A stretch of DNA of 64,000 nucleotides, taken from Thiotrichaceae bacterium. Lineage in GTDB: Bacteria; Pseudomonadota; Gammaproteobacteria; Beggiatoales; Beggiatoaceae. Under the pieces are notes generated by a model. It searched no databases and was not told the origin of the DNA. It saw nothing but the letters and a program-made list of their open reading frames with translations. The stretch is taken from the NCBI GenBank assembly GCA_029939505.1, contig JAOZSV010000001.1, positions 49,145 to 113,144 on the forward strand, read 5' to 3'. Shown piece by piece: positions 25,881-33,785 of this stretch (positions are counted from its first letter, which is position 1; every line of letters begins with the position of its first letter). Position numbers and translations under genes: made by a program.

Positions 25881-27440
25881 TTACAACCAAATCACCTCAA
25901 TCCTCTTCCCCTCTTCTTCCACCCATTCCCGTCTCCCGACGGCATCCCAATCGGAAACGTCTTTTCGACTGAAAATCACTAACCAGCCTTGTTCCAAACT
26001 GAGCCGATGTAAATAACCAGCCAGTTGCGTTTTACCCTCGCTTAATGCTTCTTTGTGACTCAATTTTAATTCAAAGGCAAACTGCTCATCCGCAAAATCA
26101 ATACATAAATCTAAACGCCCTAAACCCGCCGCATATTCATGATTGACATATCCACCGCTATTGACAATCCGTTGTAACCAGGCTATTAATAATAAATGAT
26201 GAGCGGCTTCCGTATAAGTGCGGCGTTTCGTCACCAATTCATGGTATCGCTTATAAAATTTGATATACGCCGCTAAGACTTTCTGAATATCCAATTTGCC
26301 ATCGGCTTTGACATACCATTTGGGATTGATACCCAGCATTTCTTGTCGATAAGCGGTTAATTCTCTTGGAATTATATCACGATAAATGGGATTAGCAATT
26401 TCTAGCCCTCGTTCACCAGAACGAATTAAGCCTAAGTCAATTAAATACTGTTTATCTTCATTTAAATGGCTCTCTGTTTCGTTGGACTCTTTATCTTCCC
26501 CAATCAAAATCGACTGAATAATCCGCGCCACGCGGGGTTCAGTCAATTTATCGGCTAATTGATCTAAATGCACATCACGCCGTTTAATTAAAATATCGGC
26601 AACCTTATCGACATCTGCTTTATGAACGGTTTGTTTCCAATCAATCGCCTGTTCCTCAAAACACAGTTCACGCCCTAAGGCATTCACTAACCAGGGCTGC
26701 CCACGAGTCAAATCAAAAATCCGTTGCAAAGCGTGGTGGGTGAACTTTTGAGCCGTTGCTTGAGTGTGTTGGGCATATAATTCTTTGACTTGTTCGAGCG
26801 TAAAATCATTCAAACGAATGGATTTTTCCTTAATATTAAATGCGGAACCACCAACAATATAACGCTTTGAAGCATCTGAATAAATCCGATAATCGCGAAT
26901 GTCGCGTAAACCGATTAAGCATAAAGCATGAGGGAAAGCGCGAGGGCGTTTGGTATAACCTCCCCGTAGTTGTCGCAACACCGAAATCAACCCATCGCCA
27001 ATGAGGGCATCTACCTCATCTATAAACACGACTAGGGGTTTTGGTAATTGAAGACACCAACTAGACAAAAAGTGACTGATCCCCTTTGACATAGAACGAA
27101 TTTTAAAACAGTCTTCTTGAGGCTGCCATTCTTTCCGCAAATAAGCACCTGCATTGGCTTCAAATTCACTAATGATTAATTCATTGACGGCCTCAATGTT
27201 ATTACGCAGTGGTTGCGCCGCTTCCACATTCACATATAAAGCAATATATTTCCCTTCCTGATTCAGAAGTTCCATCAATTGCAACATCAACGTCGTTTTA
27301 CCCGTTTGGCGAGGCGCGTGTAGGAGAAAGTAACGTTTGTTATCAATCAGTTTTTTGAAACTTTTAAAACGAGGGGTAATTGACACCATATAATGATCGT
27401 CTGGAATACAAGGTCCGGCGGTGTTAAATGATTTTTGCAT
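25881..27440 (-). CDS. AAA-like ATPase with C-terminal PD-(D/E)XK nuclease-like domain
   Basis: A 519-residue protein. The P-loop HAPRQTGKTTLMLQL (residues ~40-54) and Walker B LVVFIDEVDALIG mark a STAND/AAA-like ATPase of the type often annotated 'AAA-ATPase-like' next to DUF1703. A sensor-like LIGLRDIRDYRI follows, then a winged-helix region (~270-370). The C-terminal ~110 residues contain GLGRLDLCIDFADEQFAFELK, a D...ExK nuclease core. Such proteins are abundant in filamentous sulfur bacteria and some bacteroidetes; no function is proven, and a mobile-element or defence role has been suggested. A similar architecture is encoded at 53759-55360. A damaged duplicate of this gene's 3' end lies at 28289-28444. 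Confidence 0.82.
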   Translation of the reverse strand: MQKSFNTAGPCIPDDHYMVSITPRFKSFKKLIDNKRYFLLHAPRQTGKTTLMLQLMELLNQEGKYIALYVNVEAAQPLRNNIEAVNELIISEFEANAGAYLRKEWQPQEDCFKIRSMSKGISHFLSSWCLQLPKPLVVFIDEVDALIGDGLISVLRQLRGGYTKRPRAFPHALCLIGLRDIRDYRIYSDASKRYIVGGSAFNIKEKSIRLNDFTLEQVKELYAQHTQATAQKFTHHALQRIFDLTRGQPWLVNALGRELCFEEQAIDWKQTVHKADVDKVADILIKRRDVHLDQLADKLTEPRVARIIQSILIGEDKESNETESHLNEDKQYLIDLGLIRSGERGLEIANPIYRDIIPRELTAYRQEMLGINPKWYVKADGKLDIQKVLAAYIKFYKRYHELVTKRRTYTEAAHHLLLIAWLQRIVNSGGYVNHEYAAGLGRLDLCIDFADEQFAFELKLSHKEALSEGKTQLAGYLHRLSLEQGWLVIFSRKDVSDWDAVGRREWVEEEGKRIEVIWL

Positions 27441-27568
27441 CGTGTTTCCTTTTTAGTGAATTATCTATTAGAAATACTATTTTTGCTAGCTAAAAATCGT
27501 ATTCTGGCAAGCATTTTCTTTTTAAAGTTGTGAACAATGTTTATTATACTTGATGATCAAGTTTTTTT

Positions 27569-27669
27569 AAAACCGTGAACGACAAGGATTGTATATAAAA
27601 AAGGATTTAAACCATGAACGATGATGTTCTAATCCCTTCGCTGATAGAATCCTTTTCGTTCACGGTTTT
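27569..27669. repeat. Imperfect inverted repeat in a gap
   Basis: AAACCGTGAACGACAAGGATT pairs with AATCCTTTTCGTTCACGGTTT with one mismatch, around a 60-base centre that holds another near copy (AAACCATGAACGAT). It lies between divergent genes. Confidence 0.6.
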
Positions 27670-27740
27670 CAGAATTAAAAACTTGAACATTGAATCATAG
27701 CACACAAGCTATCTTAAATGACGATTTTGAAAACTTTTCC

Positions 27741-27768
27741 TTGACAAATGATTATAATGCGATATTCT
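27741..27768 (+). promoter_or_regulatory. Possible sigma-70 promoter for the small gene at 27854
   Basis: TTGACA (27741-27746), 16 bases, then TATTCT (27763-27768). The -35 is perfect, the -10 matches four of six. Confidence 0.35.
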
Positions 27769-27853
27769 GATAAAAGATTGAATCAGCCATTAGTCTTGAT
27801 ATCAATCTCAAGGCTAATCAACTTTCATAAAGGAGACTGAAAAGTTCTATAAC

Positions 27854-28255
27854 ATGAAAAATGAGAAAAAACTGATGATAGCGGTAAAAGCCTACCGTGA
27901 CAACCTGGAATTAGAAGCGGAAATAGAGCGTATCAATGATCAAATTGAAGAAAACGCTCAGCTCGTTATTAAAAACTTTTTCCCATATCTTTTATCTGTG
28001 TACAAAAAATGGAAACCCAGATTAAGAGAAAATGTGGTTTGTCTGGATTTGGAAAATCAGCGGTGTTTTGAAGTGACTATTAAGAATATAGACGGTAATA
28101 GTGTGAGGGGACAAATAAGAGAAGCAGATGGTTATTATCGTTTTGATCTTAATCCAAGCTTGGAGAAATATGAAACGGCTAACTTCATTATTCCGATGTG
28201 GAGTTATGAAGAAGTTAAGGATTTTTTCCAGTTAAGGCTTATTTTAAGACGATGA
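27854..28255 (+). CDS. Hypothetical cytosolic protein
   Basis: A 133-residue protein starting MKNEKKLMIAVKAYRDNLEL. Residues ~15-35 form an acidic helix (ELEAEIERINDQIEENAQL), possibly a coiled coil; the remainder alternates charged and hydrophobic residues (VYKKWKPRLRENVVCLDLEN, DGNSVRGQIREADGYYRFDL). It has no signal peptide or membrane segment. An AAAGGAG occurs upstream but about 17 bases from the ATG, so the start is a little uncertain. The stop overlaps a palindromic element B. Two copies of the AAA/nuclease 3' end flank it, suggesting it arrived or was trapped during the duplication. I do not recognise a family. Confidence 0.6.
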   Translation: MKNEKKLMIAVKAYRDNLELEAEIERINDQIEENAQLVIKNFFPYLLSVYKKWKPRLRENVVCLDLENQRCFEVTIKNIDGNSVRGQIREADGYYRFDLNPSLEKYETANFIIPMWSYEEVKDFFQLRLILRR

Positions 28256-28283
28256 GAAATTTTTTGGAAAAATCGGATTTCTT
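28254..28283. repeat. Palindromic element B, degenerate left arm
   Basis: GAGAAATTTTTTGG faces AAAAATCGGATTTCTT. It begins at the stop codon of the small gene, so it may serve as its terminator. Confidence 0.55.
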
Positions 28284-28288
28284 TGATG

Positions 28289-28444
28289 TTACAACCAAAT
28301 CACCTCAATTCTCTTTCCCTCTTCTTCCACCCATTTCCCGACGGCATCCCAATCGGAAACGTTTTTTCGACTGAAAATCACTAACCAGACATAAATCCAA
28401 ACGCCCTAAACCCGCCGCATATTCATGATTGATATATCCACCGC
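28289..28444 (-). pseudogene. Duplicated and deleted 3' fragment of the AAA/nuclease gene
   Basis: 28289-28388 matches the last ~100 bases of the gene at 25881 (for example AACCAAATCACCTCAATTCT and CGACGGCATCCCAATCGGAA). It then jumps about 115 bases and continues with the stretch equivalent to 26101-26157 (CTAAACCCGCCGCATATTCA). It is too short to encode anything on its own. Confidence 0.85.
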
Positions 28445-28493
28445 ACTTTCATAATGAACGTGCATGAAATCAACTCTCCAACTAGACCTGACA

Positions 28494-28516
28494 GGTTTTG
28501 GAAACCTGTCAGGTCT
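28494..28516. repeat. Palindromic element C (AGACCTGACAGG / CCTGTCAGGTCT)
   Basis: Arms AGACCTGACAGGTTT and AAACCTGTCAGGTCT (the right arm extends to about 28526). The same palindrome is tripled at 36661-36797. Confidence 0.75.
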
Positions 28517-28565
28517 GATTCAACAGTCGTTTTCCTCTGATTTAATCCGTTTTATTCCCTAATCC

Positions 28566-28608
28566 ATTCGAGGCTAAAGTTTTTCTTCAAAAAACTTTAG
28601 CCTCGAAT
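28566..28608. repeat. Palindromic element A, CTAAAG stem
   Basis: Perfect arms ATTCGAGGCTAAAG and CTTTAGCCTCGAAT with the TTTTTCTTCAAAAA centre. Confidence 0.88.
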
Positions 28609-29026
28609 GTACTTATGAGGCACTACCTGAGTCGTTACTTTTTCTGAACATCTATCGGATGAAATTCTTTCAAATATTTCGGTATTTTGCATTTGACCTT
28701 ATTCTTAAATCATAATGTCATTTTAGTTTATAGTTTACTTCCACCAATGTCAATTTATAATAGGGTGAAAAAATTGACTGCGTCCAGAAAAATCAATTCT
28801 GAGAAACTTGGTTTCTGTGACGTTGACTTTGCTGCGTCCAGAAAATACTAGATTTTTTTTTCAAAAGGACTTGATTTTGAAAAATTGGCCCCTACATATA
28901 AGTATAGTGGTGAAAAGTTTGAATTTATGCCGTTTTGATAGACGAAGACCTCACCATTATAATGATGCATTTGAGTACAACAACGCATCTACTCAAGTTC
29001 CAAATCCTAAAACAGGAGATTGAATC
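28609..29026. other. Gap upstream of the LRR-PKD gene
   Basis: Contains a twice-repeated CTGCGTCCAGAAAA (about 28787 and 28831) and a short GAAACTTGGTTTCT palindrome (28803). The last bases AACAGGAGATTGAATC hold the ribosome binding site of the next gene. No other gene is seen. Confidence 0.5.
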
Positions 29027-31681
29027 GTGGATATTATCCATAATACTGCAAATATCGACTCTGATTCAAAGATCGTCGATTTTAACGCGAAAACTGTCGC
29101 CTGGTCTTTACGCCAGGCTAAAATGCCTATCGCGCCATTAGTGAAAGGCTTTTGTCGTCTGATGACAATACCCCTACTATTAGGGGTGTCATCCACCGCG
29201 CACGCTGTCACTGATTGCGCCGCCGTCACGGAAATTCCTGTTGCAGAGTGTCATGCTTTAGTGGCATTATATGACAGCACTGCTGGACCTATTTGGCAAA
29301 GCCGGACTAATTGGAAAGTCACTAACGAGCCTTGTCGTTGGTCTGGTGTGAGTTGTCGAAATGGGCATGTGACTTCTATCAAGTTGTATGATAACAAACT
29401 AACTGGTACACTCCCTAATCTGAATGCCTTGAGTAATTTGAAAACCCTCTGGTTATTTTCCAACGAACTCAGCGGGGCTATCCCTGATATGAGTGGCTTG
29501 AGTAGCTTAGAGGAACTTTATCTGAATAATAACCAACTAACGGGTATTACCAGTTTAAAGGGCCTAACCAGTTTGAAGTATTTTAGGGGCGAGAGAAACA
29601 AGCTAACTGGTCCTATTCCTGATATGAGTGACTTGGGCAGTTTGGAGGAACTCGAACTGTATGATAACGAACTGAGCAGCCTTACGAATTTCAAGGGCTT
29701 GGTCAGTTTAGAGCATCTAAAGCTGTACAAAAACGCATTGGCTGGCCCGATTCCTAGTTTGGATGCCTTAACAAGTGTCACGCAAATTTCCCTTTACGAA
29801 AATCAACTGAGTGGCCCCATTCCCAGTTTGGATAACTTAGCCAAGTTGCTTTCTCTCCGACTGAACGATAACCAATTGACCGGGCCTATCCCTGATCTCA
29901 CCAATGTTGTAAAATTGTGGATTCTTCATCTGCAAAACAACCAACTTTGTGGGGATATTACACCCTCATTGGTCATTCCGAGCAAACTTGACTCTGTCAA
30001 TTTGGACCAGAATCGGTTAACAGCTTCCGATCCCGTCGTGAATATGTTTCTTGATGACAAGAATCCGAGCTGGAAAACAACCCAAGATACTTCTGGTTCT
30101 TGTCCTACGGCAACGCCTGTTGAGATTGCAACGCCTGTTGACACGGGTACGGAACCTGTTGACACAGGTACACCTAGCACAGGGTCAATTGTAGTTGCAC
30201 CAAGCACAGAAGTTATCGCGCCCAATCAAGAACCGATAGCAACCTTTACTGTCACACCCAACGCAGGTGAAGCTCCCCTTAAAGTTAATTTTGATGCGAC
30301 AGGTTCTTCGGATGCAGATGGAAAAGTGATTCAATATCAATGGATTAGCTCAGACGGACAAAAAACATTAGGGCCGACGACTAGCTTGACTTTCAACACA
30401 GCAGGAACGCACTCTATTACATTGACCGTCACTGATAATGATCGGGCCACTGCGATTGTCGAACAAACCATTGTTGTGACAACACCCTCTGAGCCAGATC
30501 GACTGATTCCAAGATTTACGGCAACGCCGACGCAAGGCAAGGCACCTCTTGCAGTCATCTTGGATGCCAGTGCCTCTTCACCGATGGAAGCCATTTCCCA
30601 ATATAATTGGTCATCGTCCGATGGACAACTCTCTTCTGGTCTGACAGGGAATTTTTCCTTTAACAAACCGGGGATATATGTTCTCACCTTGACGGTGACT
30701 GGCACAGATGGAACGAACCGTACTACTCAACAAACCGTGATTGTACAATCGCCTCCCGTTGCGCGATTTATGGCGATTCCAAACATCGTTAAACCTTCAT
30801 CGCCCGAAGTCCAATTAGATGCCAGTGCCTCTTTTGACACAGATGGGAAAATAGTTGATTACAATTGGACCGTATCTGATGGTCGAATTGTGCAGGGTGA
30901 AAAGCCGACTATCAATTTTGATAAAGAAGGGAGTTATCAAATCAGTTTAGTCGTCAATGATGATGATGGCTTGTCAAGCAATAACTTGGCGACTCAAATG
31001 ATCACCGTCGTGCCTGACATAGAAAAACTCTCACCCGTTGCCATCATTGATATTAATGACAAAAAAGCCGTGTCACAGCGGACGGTACAACTGAGTGCAA
31101 AACGTTCTGCGGATGCAGATGGCAACATTGAGAAATACGAATGGACGATTTCCGATGGGCAAACGATCACTGGAGATGTGATTAAACTCACTTTCTCAGA
31201 GGATGGTGAGTATTTTGTGACTTTAACGGTGACAGATAATGACGGATTAAGCGGTGTAGAAAGTCGTACTCTCTCTGTGGGAGAACGTGTTCTGGTTGAA
31301 TTTTCTGCCCTAAAAGATTTCTATGATGTCGGCGATCTGATTATTGTCGAACTCATAGAAAACGTCACGGTAAAATCCCGTTTCGATCTCGTTAATCTCT
31401 GGGTCGCCATTCAACTCCCAACGGGCGATTTGCTTTTTAGAACGCCTTTGCCTTTGGTACCATTCAGTATTAATCCGCAACCGTTTAAGGAGAATTTACA
31501 AAGCATGGAAGCCGCGCACCGTTTGATGGATTTTGAACTCATTCCGGGTATTGGTGGGACATATACTTTTTATGCGGCTTATTTTGAAGCCGATAAGAAT
31601 CCATTAGAATATCTGGATAATCTAGGTGCCATTCTACGTTCAAATCTCGCAATACAATCAACGACGCTGGCGAGTGAATAA
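29027..31681 (+). CDS. Secreted leucine-rich-repeat protein with PKD domains
   Basis: An 884-residue surface protein. GTG 29027 is supported by AGGAG eight bases upstream. Residues 1-38 precede a signal segment (VKGFCRLMTIPLLLGVSSTA, cleavage near AHA). Residues ~70-110 are a plant-type LRR N-cap (ALVALYDSTAGPIWQSRTNW, CRWSGVSC). About ten LRRs follow (~115-340; units such as NLKTLWLFSNELSGAIPDMS). After a Thr/Pro linker come four PKD domains (~398-760; repeated FDATGSSDADGKV, YQWISSDGQ, LTVTDNDG). The last ~125 residues (FSALKDFYDVGDLIIVELIE to the end) form a module shared with the protein at 50953-52920. No anchor is visible. The role is probably binding at the cell surface or sheath; this is inferred from domain types. 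Confidence 0.88.
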   Translation: MDIIHNTANIDSDSKIVDFNAKTVAWSLRQAKMPIAPLVKGFCRLMTIPLLLGVSSTAHAVTDCAAVTEIPVAECHALVALYDSTAGPIWQSRTNWKVTNEPCRWSGVSCRNGHVTSIKLYDNKLTGTLPNLNALSNLKTLWLFSNELSGAIPDMSGLSSLEELYLNNNQLTGITSLKGLTSLKYFRGERNKLTGPIPDMSDLGSLEELELYDNELSSLTNFKGLVSLEHLKLYKNALAGPIPSLDALTSVTQISLYENQLSGPIPSLDNLAKLLSLRLNDNQLTGPIPDLTNVVKLWILHLQNNQLCGDITPSLVIPSKLDSVNLDQNRLTASDPVVNMFLDDKNPSWKTTQDTSGSCPTATPVEIATPVDTGTEPVDTGTPSTGSIVVAPSTEVIAPNQEPIATFTVTPNAGEAPLKVNFDATGSSDADGKVIQYQWISSDGQKTLGPTTSLTFNTAGTHSITLTVTDNDRATAIVEQTIVVTTPSEPDRLIPRFTATPTQGKAPLAVILDASASSPMEAISQYNWSSSDGQLSSGLTGNFSFNKPGIYVLTLTVTGTDGTNRTTQQTVIVQSPPVARFMAIPNIVKPSSPEVQLDASASFDTDGKIVDYNWTVSDGRIVQGEKPTINFDKEGSYQISLVVNDDDGLSSNNLATQMITVVPDIEKLSPVAIIDINDKKAVSQRTVQLSAKRSADADGNIEKYEWTISDGQTITGDVIKLTFSEDGEYFVTLTVTDNDGLSGVESRTLSVGERVLVEFSALKDFYDVGDLIIVELIENVTVKSRFDLVNLWVAIQLPTGDLLFRTPLPLVPFSINPQPFKENLQSMEAAHRLMDFELIPGIGGTYTFYAAYFEADKNPLEYLDNLGAILRSNLAIQSTTLASE

Positions 31682-31704
31682 GGAACGTGCATGTAATAAA
31701 ATCG

Positions 31705-31748
31705 TTTCGAGGCTAAAGTTTTTTCTTTAAAAAAACTTTAGCCTCGAA
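31705..31748. repeat. Palindromic element A, CTAAAG stem
   Basis: Perfect arms GTTTCGAGGCTAAAG and CTTTAGCCTCGAA, 24 bases after the LRR-PKD stop. Its last bases are shared with the next copy. Confidence 0.85.
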
Positions 31749-31783
31749 GAGGTTTCCGTTTTTTTGAAGCGGAAACCTCGAAA
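31746..31783. repeat. Palindromic element A, TTTCCG stem
   Basis: GAGGTTTCCG and CGGAAACCTCGAA, fused head to tail with the preceding CTAAAG copy. The two share the CGAAG junction. Confidence 0.75.
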
Positions 31784-31786
31784 ACT

Positions 31787-31820
31787 AAACCTGACAGGTT
31801 TTAAAAACCTGTCAGGTTTT
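31787..31820. repeat. Palindromic element C (AAACCTGACAGG)
   Basis: AAACCTGACAGGTTTT pairs with AAAACCTGTCAGGTTT. Confidence 0.8.
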
Positions 31821-31890
31821 TCTCGTTGTATCTTATCAACGCTGGAGCGTCGTCGTATGCATTCCCACGCTGGAGCAGTGTGAACGAGGA

Positions 31891-31924
31891 AAAATCGGAT
31901 TTCTTTGATGACTGCCCTTATAAA
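31891..31924 (+). repeat. Direct repeat at the 3' side of the Rpn-type gene
   Basis: AAAATCGGATTTCTTTGATG followed by ACTGCCCTTATAA. The other copy is at 33000-33033 with one difference. Confidence 0.8.
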
Positions 31925-31925
31925 A

Positions 31926-32951
31926 TTACCCTTCCGTTTGAGGCTGATTCAATATTTTCTGTACCTCCGTTTCTGTTAATCCTACCAATGCGGCAATCGT
32001 GTCCACTTCTATACCCCTCTGTTTAGCAGCAATGATCGTTTGACGTTGTTGAGCCAATGCCTCATTCCGTCCTTTCTCCAGTCCTTCTTCCAGTCCTTCA
32101 TCTCGTCCTTCATCTCGTCCTTTTTCCCATCCTTCTTCCAGTCCTTCATTCCGTCCTTCATCTCGTCCTTCATCTCGTCCTTCATCCCGTCCTTTTTCCC
32201 ATCCTTCTTTCAATCCTGCATCCCGTCCGACTTTCTGACCATCCATCCATCCTTCCTCTGCAAAACGGACTTTCGCCTTTTCCCAAGCCGCTTCATCCTT
32301 AATTTTTTCCAAGAGAGCGGGATCAATCGTCTTTTTACGAATGTCTTCGATCATCCCTTGAAATAGCTTTTCGCTATAGCGGCTTTCTTCTATCTTTCCA
32401 TCTAATGAATCGTCAATAAAGTCAAGCCATTTGCGTACCGCAGACGGGGTATTTTCATTCACATTGCGTGGGGAAAGAAAGACAAGGCGATGGGGATAAA
32501 CAGGCACTTTGTTTCCCCATTCGTCCACTGGATTCATATCGCTAATCGCGCAACTGAAATTGACGCTACCATCACGCGGGACACTGGTTAACACGACGAT
32601 GGTGTAAACCGTGCGCTTAAAATCGTATTCCTCGAAACCGCCTACCTGTTCCGCCAAGCTGATCAGGTGATAATAAAGAAAACGGTCAAAGAAATCGTCT
32701 TCTTTAACATGTTGAATTTCAACAATAATTCGCTTTTCTGTATCTTCTGCAAAGAGATCATAGCGACTGCGTACAAAACCGATCGGTTCTGGATACTCAT
32801 ATTCCGTATGCACTTTGCTGACATTCAAGTCAATGCCTAGCACATCTTTAGCAAATTGATTAAAAATGTCAGGTTGACTGAAAACACGTTTAAACATGGC
32901 GCCATATTTGAGCGGAATGACTTCAATCATCGTTATTTCTTCATCAGTCAT
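31926..32951 (-). CDS. Rpn-family PD-(D/E)XK nuclease / putative transposase (PDDEXK_2 type)
   Basis: A 341-residue protein. The N-terminal ~220 residues match Rpn/PDDEXK_2 proteins: PLKYGAMFKRVFSQPDIFNQ, then the nuclease core RSRYDLFAED...RIIVEIQH (D, E-x-Q) and FLYYHLISLAEQV. Members are recombination-promoting nucleases in E. coli (RpnA). The C-terminal region contains a degenerate tetrapeptide tract (GRDEG, GRNEG, LEEGWEKG, about 18 units) that predicts a long charged helix; tract length varies easily by slippage. It ends with a short helix-turn-helix-like piece (VDTIAALVGLTETEVQKIL). A 34-bp direct repeat stands on both sides (31891-31924 and 33000-33033), as expected for a unit that moved. 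Confidence 0.85.
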   Translation of the reverse strand: MTDEEITMIEVIPLKYGAMFKRVFSQPDIFNQFAKDVLGIDLNVSKVHTEYEYPEPIGFVRSRYDLFAEDTEKRIIVEIQHVKEDDFFDRFLYYHLISLAEQVGGFEEYDFKRTVYTIVVLTSVPRDGSVNFSCAISDMNPVDEWGNKVPVYPHRLVFLSPRNVNENTPSAVRKWLDFIDDSLDGKIEESRYSEKLFQGMIEDIRKKTIDPALLEKIKDEAAWEKAKVRFAEEGWMDGQKVGRDAGLKEGWEKGRDEGRDEGRDEGRNEGLEEGWEKGRDEGRDEGLEEGLEKGRNEALAQQRQTIIAAKQRGIEVDTIAALVGLTETEVQKILNQPQTEG

Positions 32952-32999
32952 CGTTATTTCCTCATCTGTTATTAGTTTTAATGACGAGCGATTTTTTTT

Positions 33000-33033
33000 A
33001 AAATCGGATTTCTTTGGTGACTGCCCTTATAAC
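33000..33033 (+). repeat. Direct repeat at the 5' side of the Rpn-type gene
   Basis: AAAATCGGATTTCTTTGGTG followed by ACTGCCCTTATAA, differing by one base from the copy at 31891-31924. Confidence 0.8.
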
Positions 33034-33124
33034 TGATGTGACGCAAGGTGCTTCCAAGTTCCACCGATGAAATCGGTGGAATTGAGATGGAATTTAAAAT
33101 TGAGAAGCACCCTGCGTAACATCA
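33034..33124. repeat. 91-bp TGATGTGACGC palindromic element
   Basis: Ends TGATGTGACGCAAGGTGCTTC and GAAGCACCCTGCGTAACATCA-like, with an inner TTCCACCGAT/ATCGGTGGAA hairpin. A copy of equal length in opposite orientation lies at 56428-56518. Confidence 0.85.
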
Positions 33125-33135
33125 AAATCAAATCG

Positions 33136-33173
33136 TTTCGAGGTTTCCGCTTCAAAAAACGGAAACCTCGAAA
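33136..33173. repeat. Palindromic element A, TTTCCG stem, short loop
   Basis: Arms TTTCGAGGTTTCCG and CGGAAACCTCGAAA around CTTCAAAAAA. Confidence 0.88.
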
Positions 33174-33218
33174 ACTAAACCTGTCAGGTTTGATGCAACA
33201 TTGTCGAAGTGATTTCAT

Positions 33219-33261
33219 TTTCGAGGTTTTAGTTTTTCTTCAAAAAACTAAAACCTCGAAT
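33219..33261. repeat. Palindromic element A, TTTTAG stem
   Basis: Perfect arms TTTCGAGGTTTTAG and CTAAAACCTCGAA. Confidence 0.88.
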
Positions 33262-33785
33262 TAATAGGCAATACACCCGTCAATTAAGGGTTTGAATGAT
33301 ATGGCACATAAATTGCAATATTGATTCCCTTTTACCTTTGGCTATAATAGGCATTGCCCAGAAGGGATAGTCATCATAATCTGCCCTGTGAAATGATAAA
33401 AAGACTTATTCTAGCAGTTTTCTATCTTTTTTTCACCCAATTATTAATTTTTAATATTAATTTTAATTGTTATTTTTTCATCAAGTTAAATTTAGAATTT
33501 AAAATTATTAATATCTCAAATGATCTATTTTCTGAATAGGAATACGCCATAAACAGGAAATAAAACATCAGCAAAACAAATTTCAAATTGGTTTCCAAAA
33601 AAATACCAATGAGTAATTATTGCTATAAACACAAAACGAAAGAAAATAGATATATTATGATAATAGCTTTGCCAAAGGATTTTTGGCGAAGCTATTATTA
33701 TGATAATTGGATTTGTTGCTTTAATATTTGAGGTATAAAGCAATATCAAATTTAATTAGAGACAACTTATGACTGGGATAAATTT
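33262..33785. other. Upstream region of korA
   Basis: Very AT-rich, with no credible gene. It contains the strong hairpin at 33660-33698. GGGATAAATTT directly precedes the korA ATG. Confidence 0.5.
33660..33698 (+). promoter_or_regulatory. Long hairpin ~90 bases upstream of korA
   Basis: ATAATAGCTTTGCCAAA pairs with TTTGGCGAAGCTATTAT (17 positions, one G-T) around a 5-base loop. No T-run follows in the plus direction, so a leader or operator role fits better than a terminator. Confidence 0.4.

Noticed and set aside
32040..32366. Plus-strand open frames rich in Ser/Phe/Pro opposite the Rpn gene
   Set aside because: They mirror the GRDEG-coding tract of the minus-strand gene; the repeat keeps all frames open.
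33354..33539. A 61-codon plus-strand frame upstream of korA
   Set aside because: The sequence is extremely AT-rich and the peptide is a run of Phe/Ile/Asn/Leu with no binding site.
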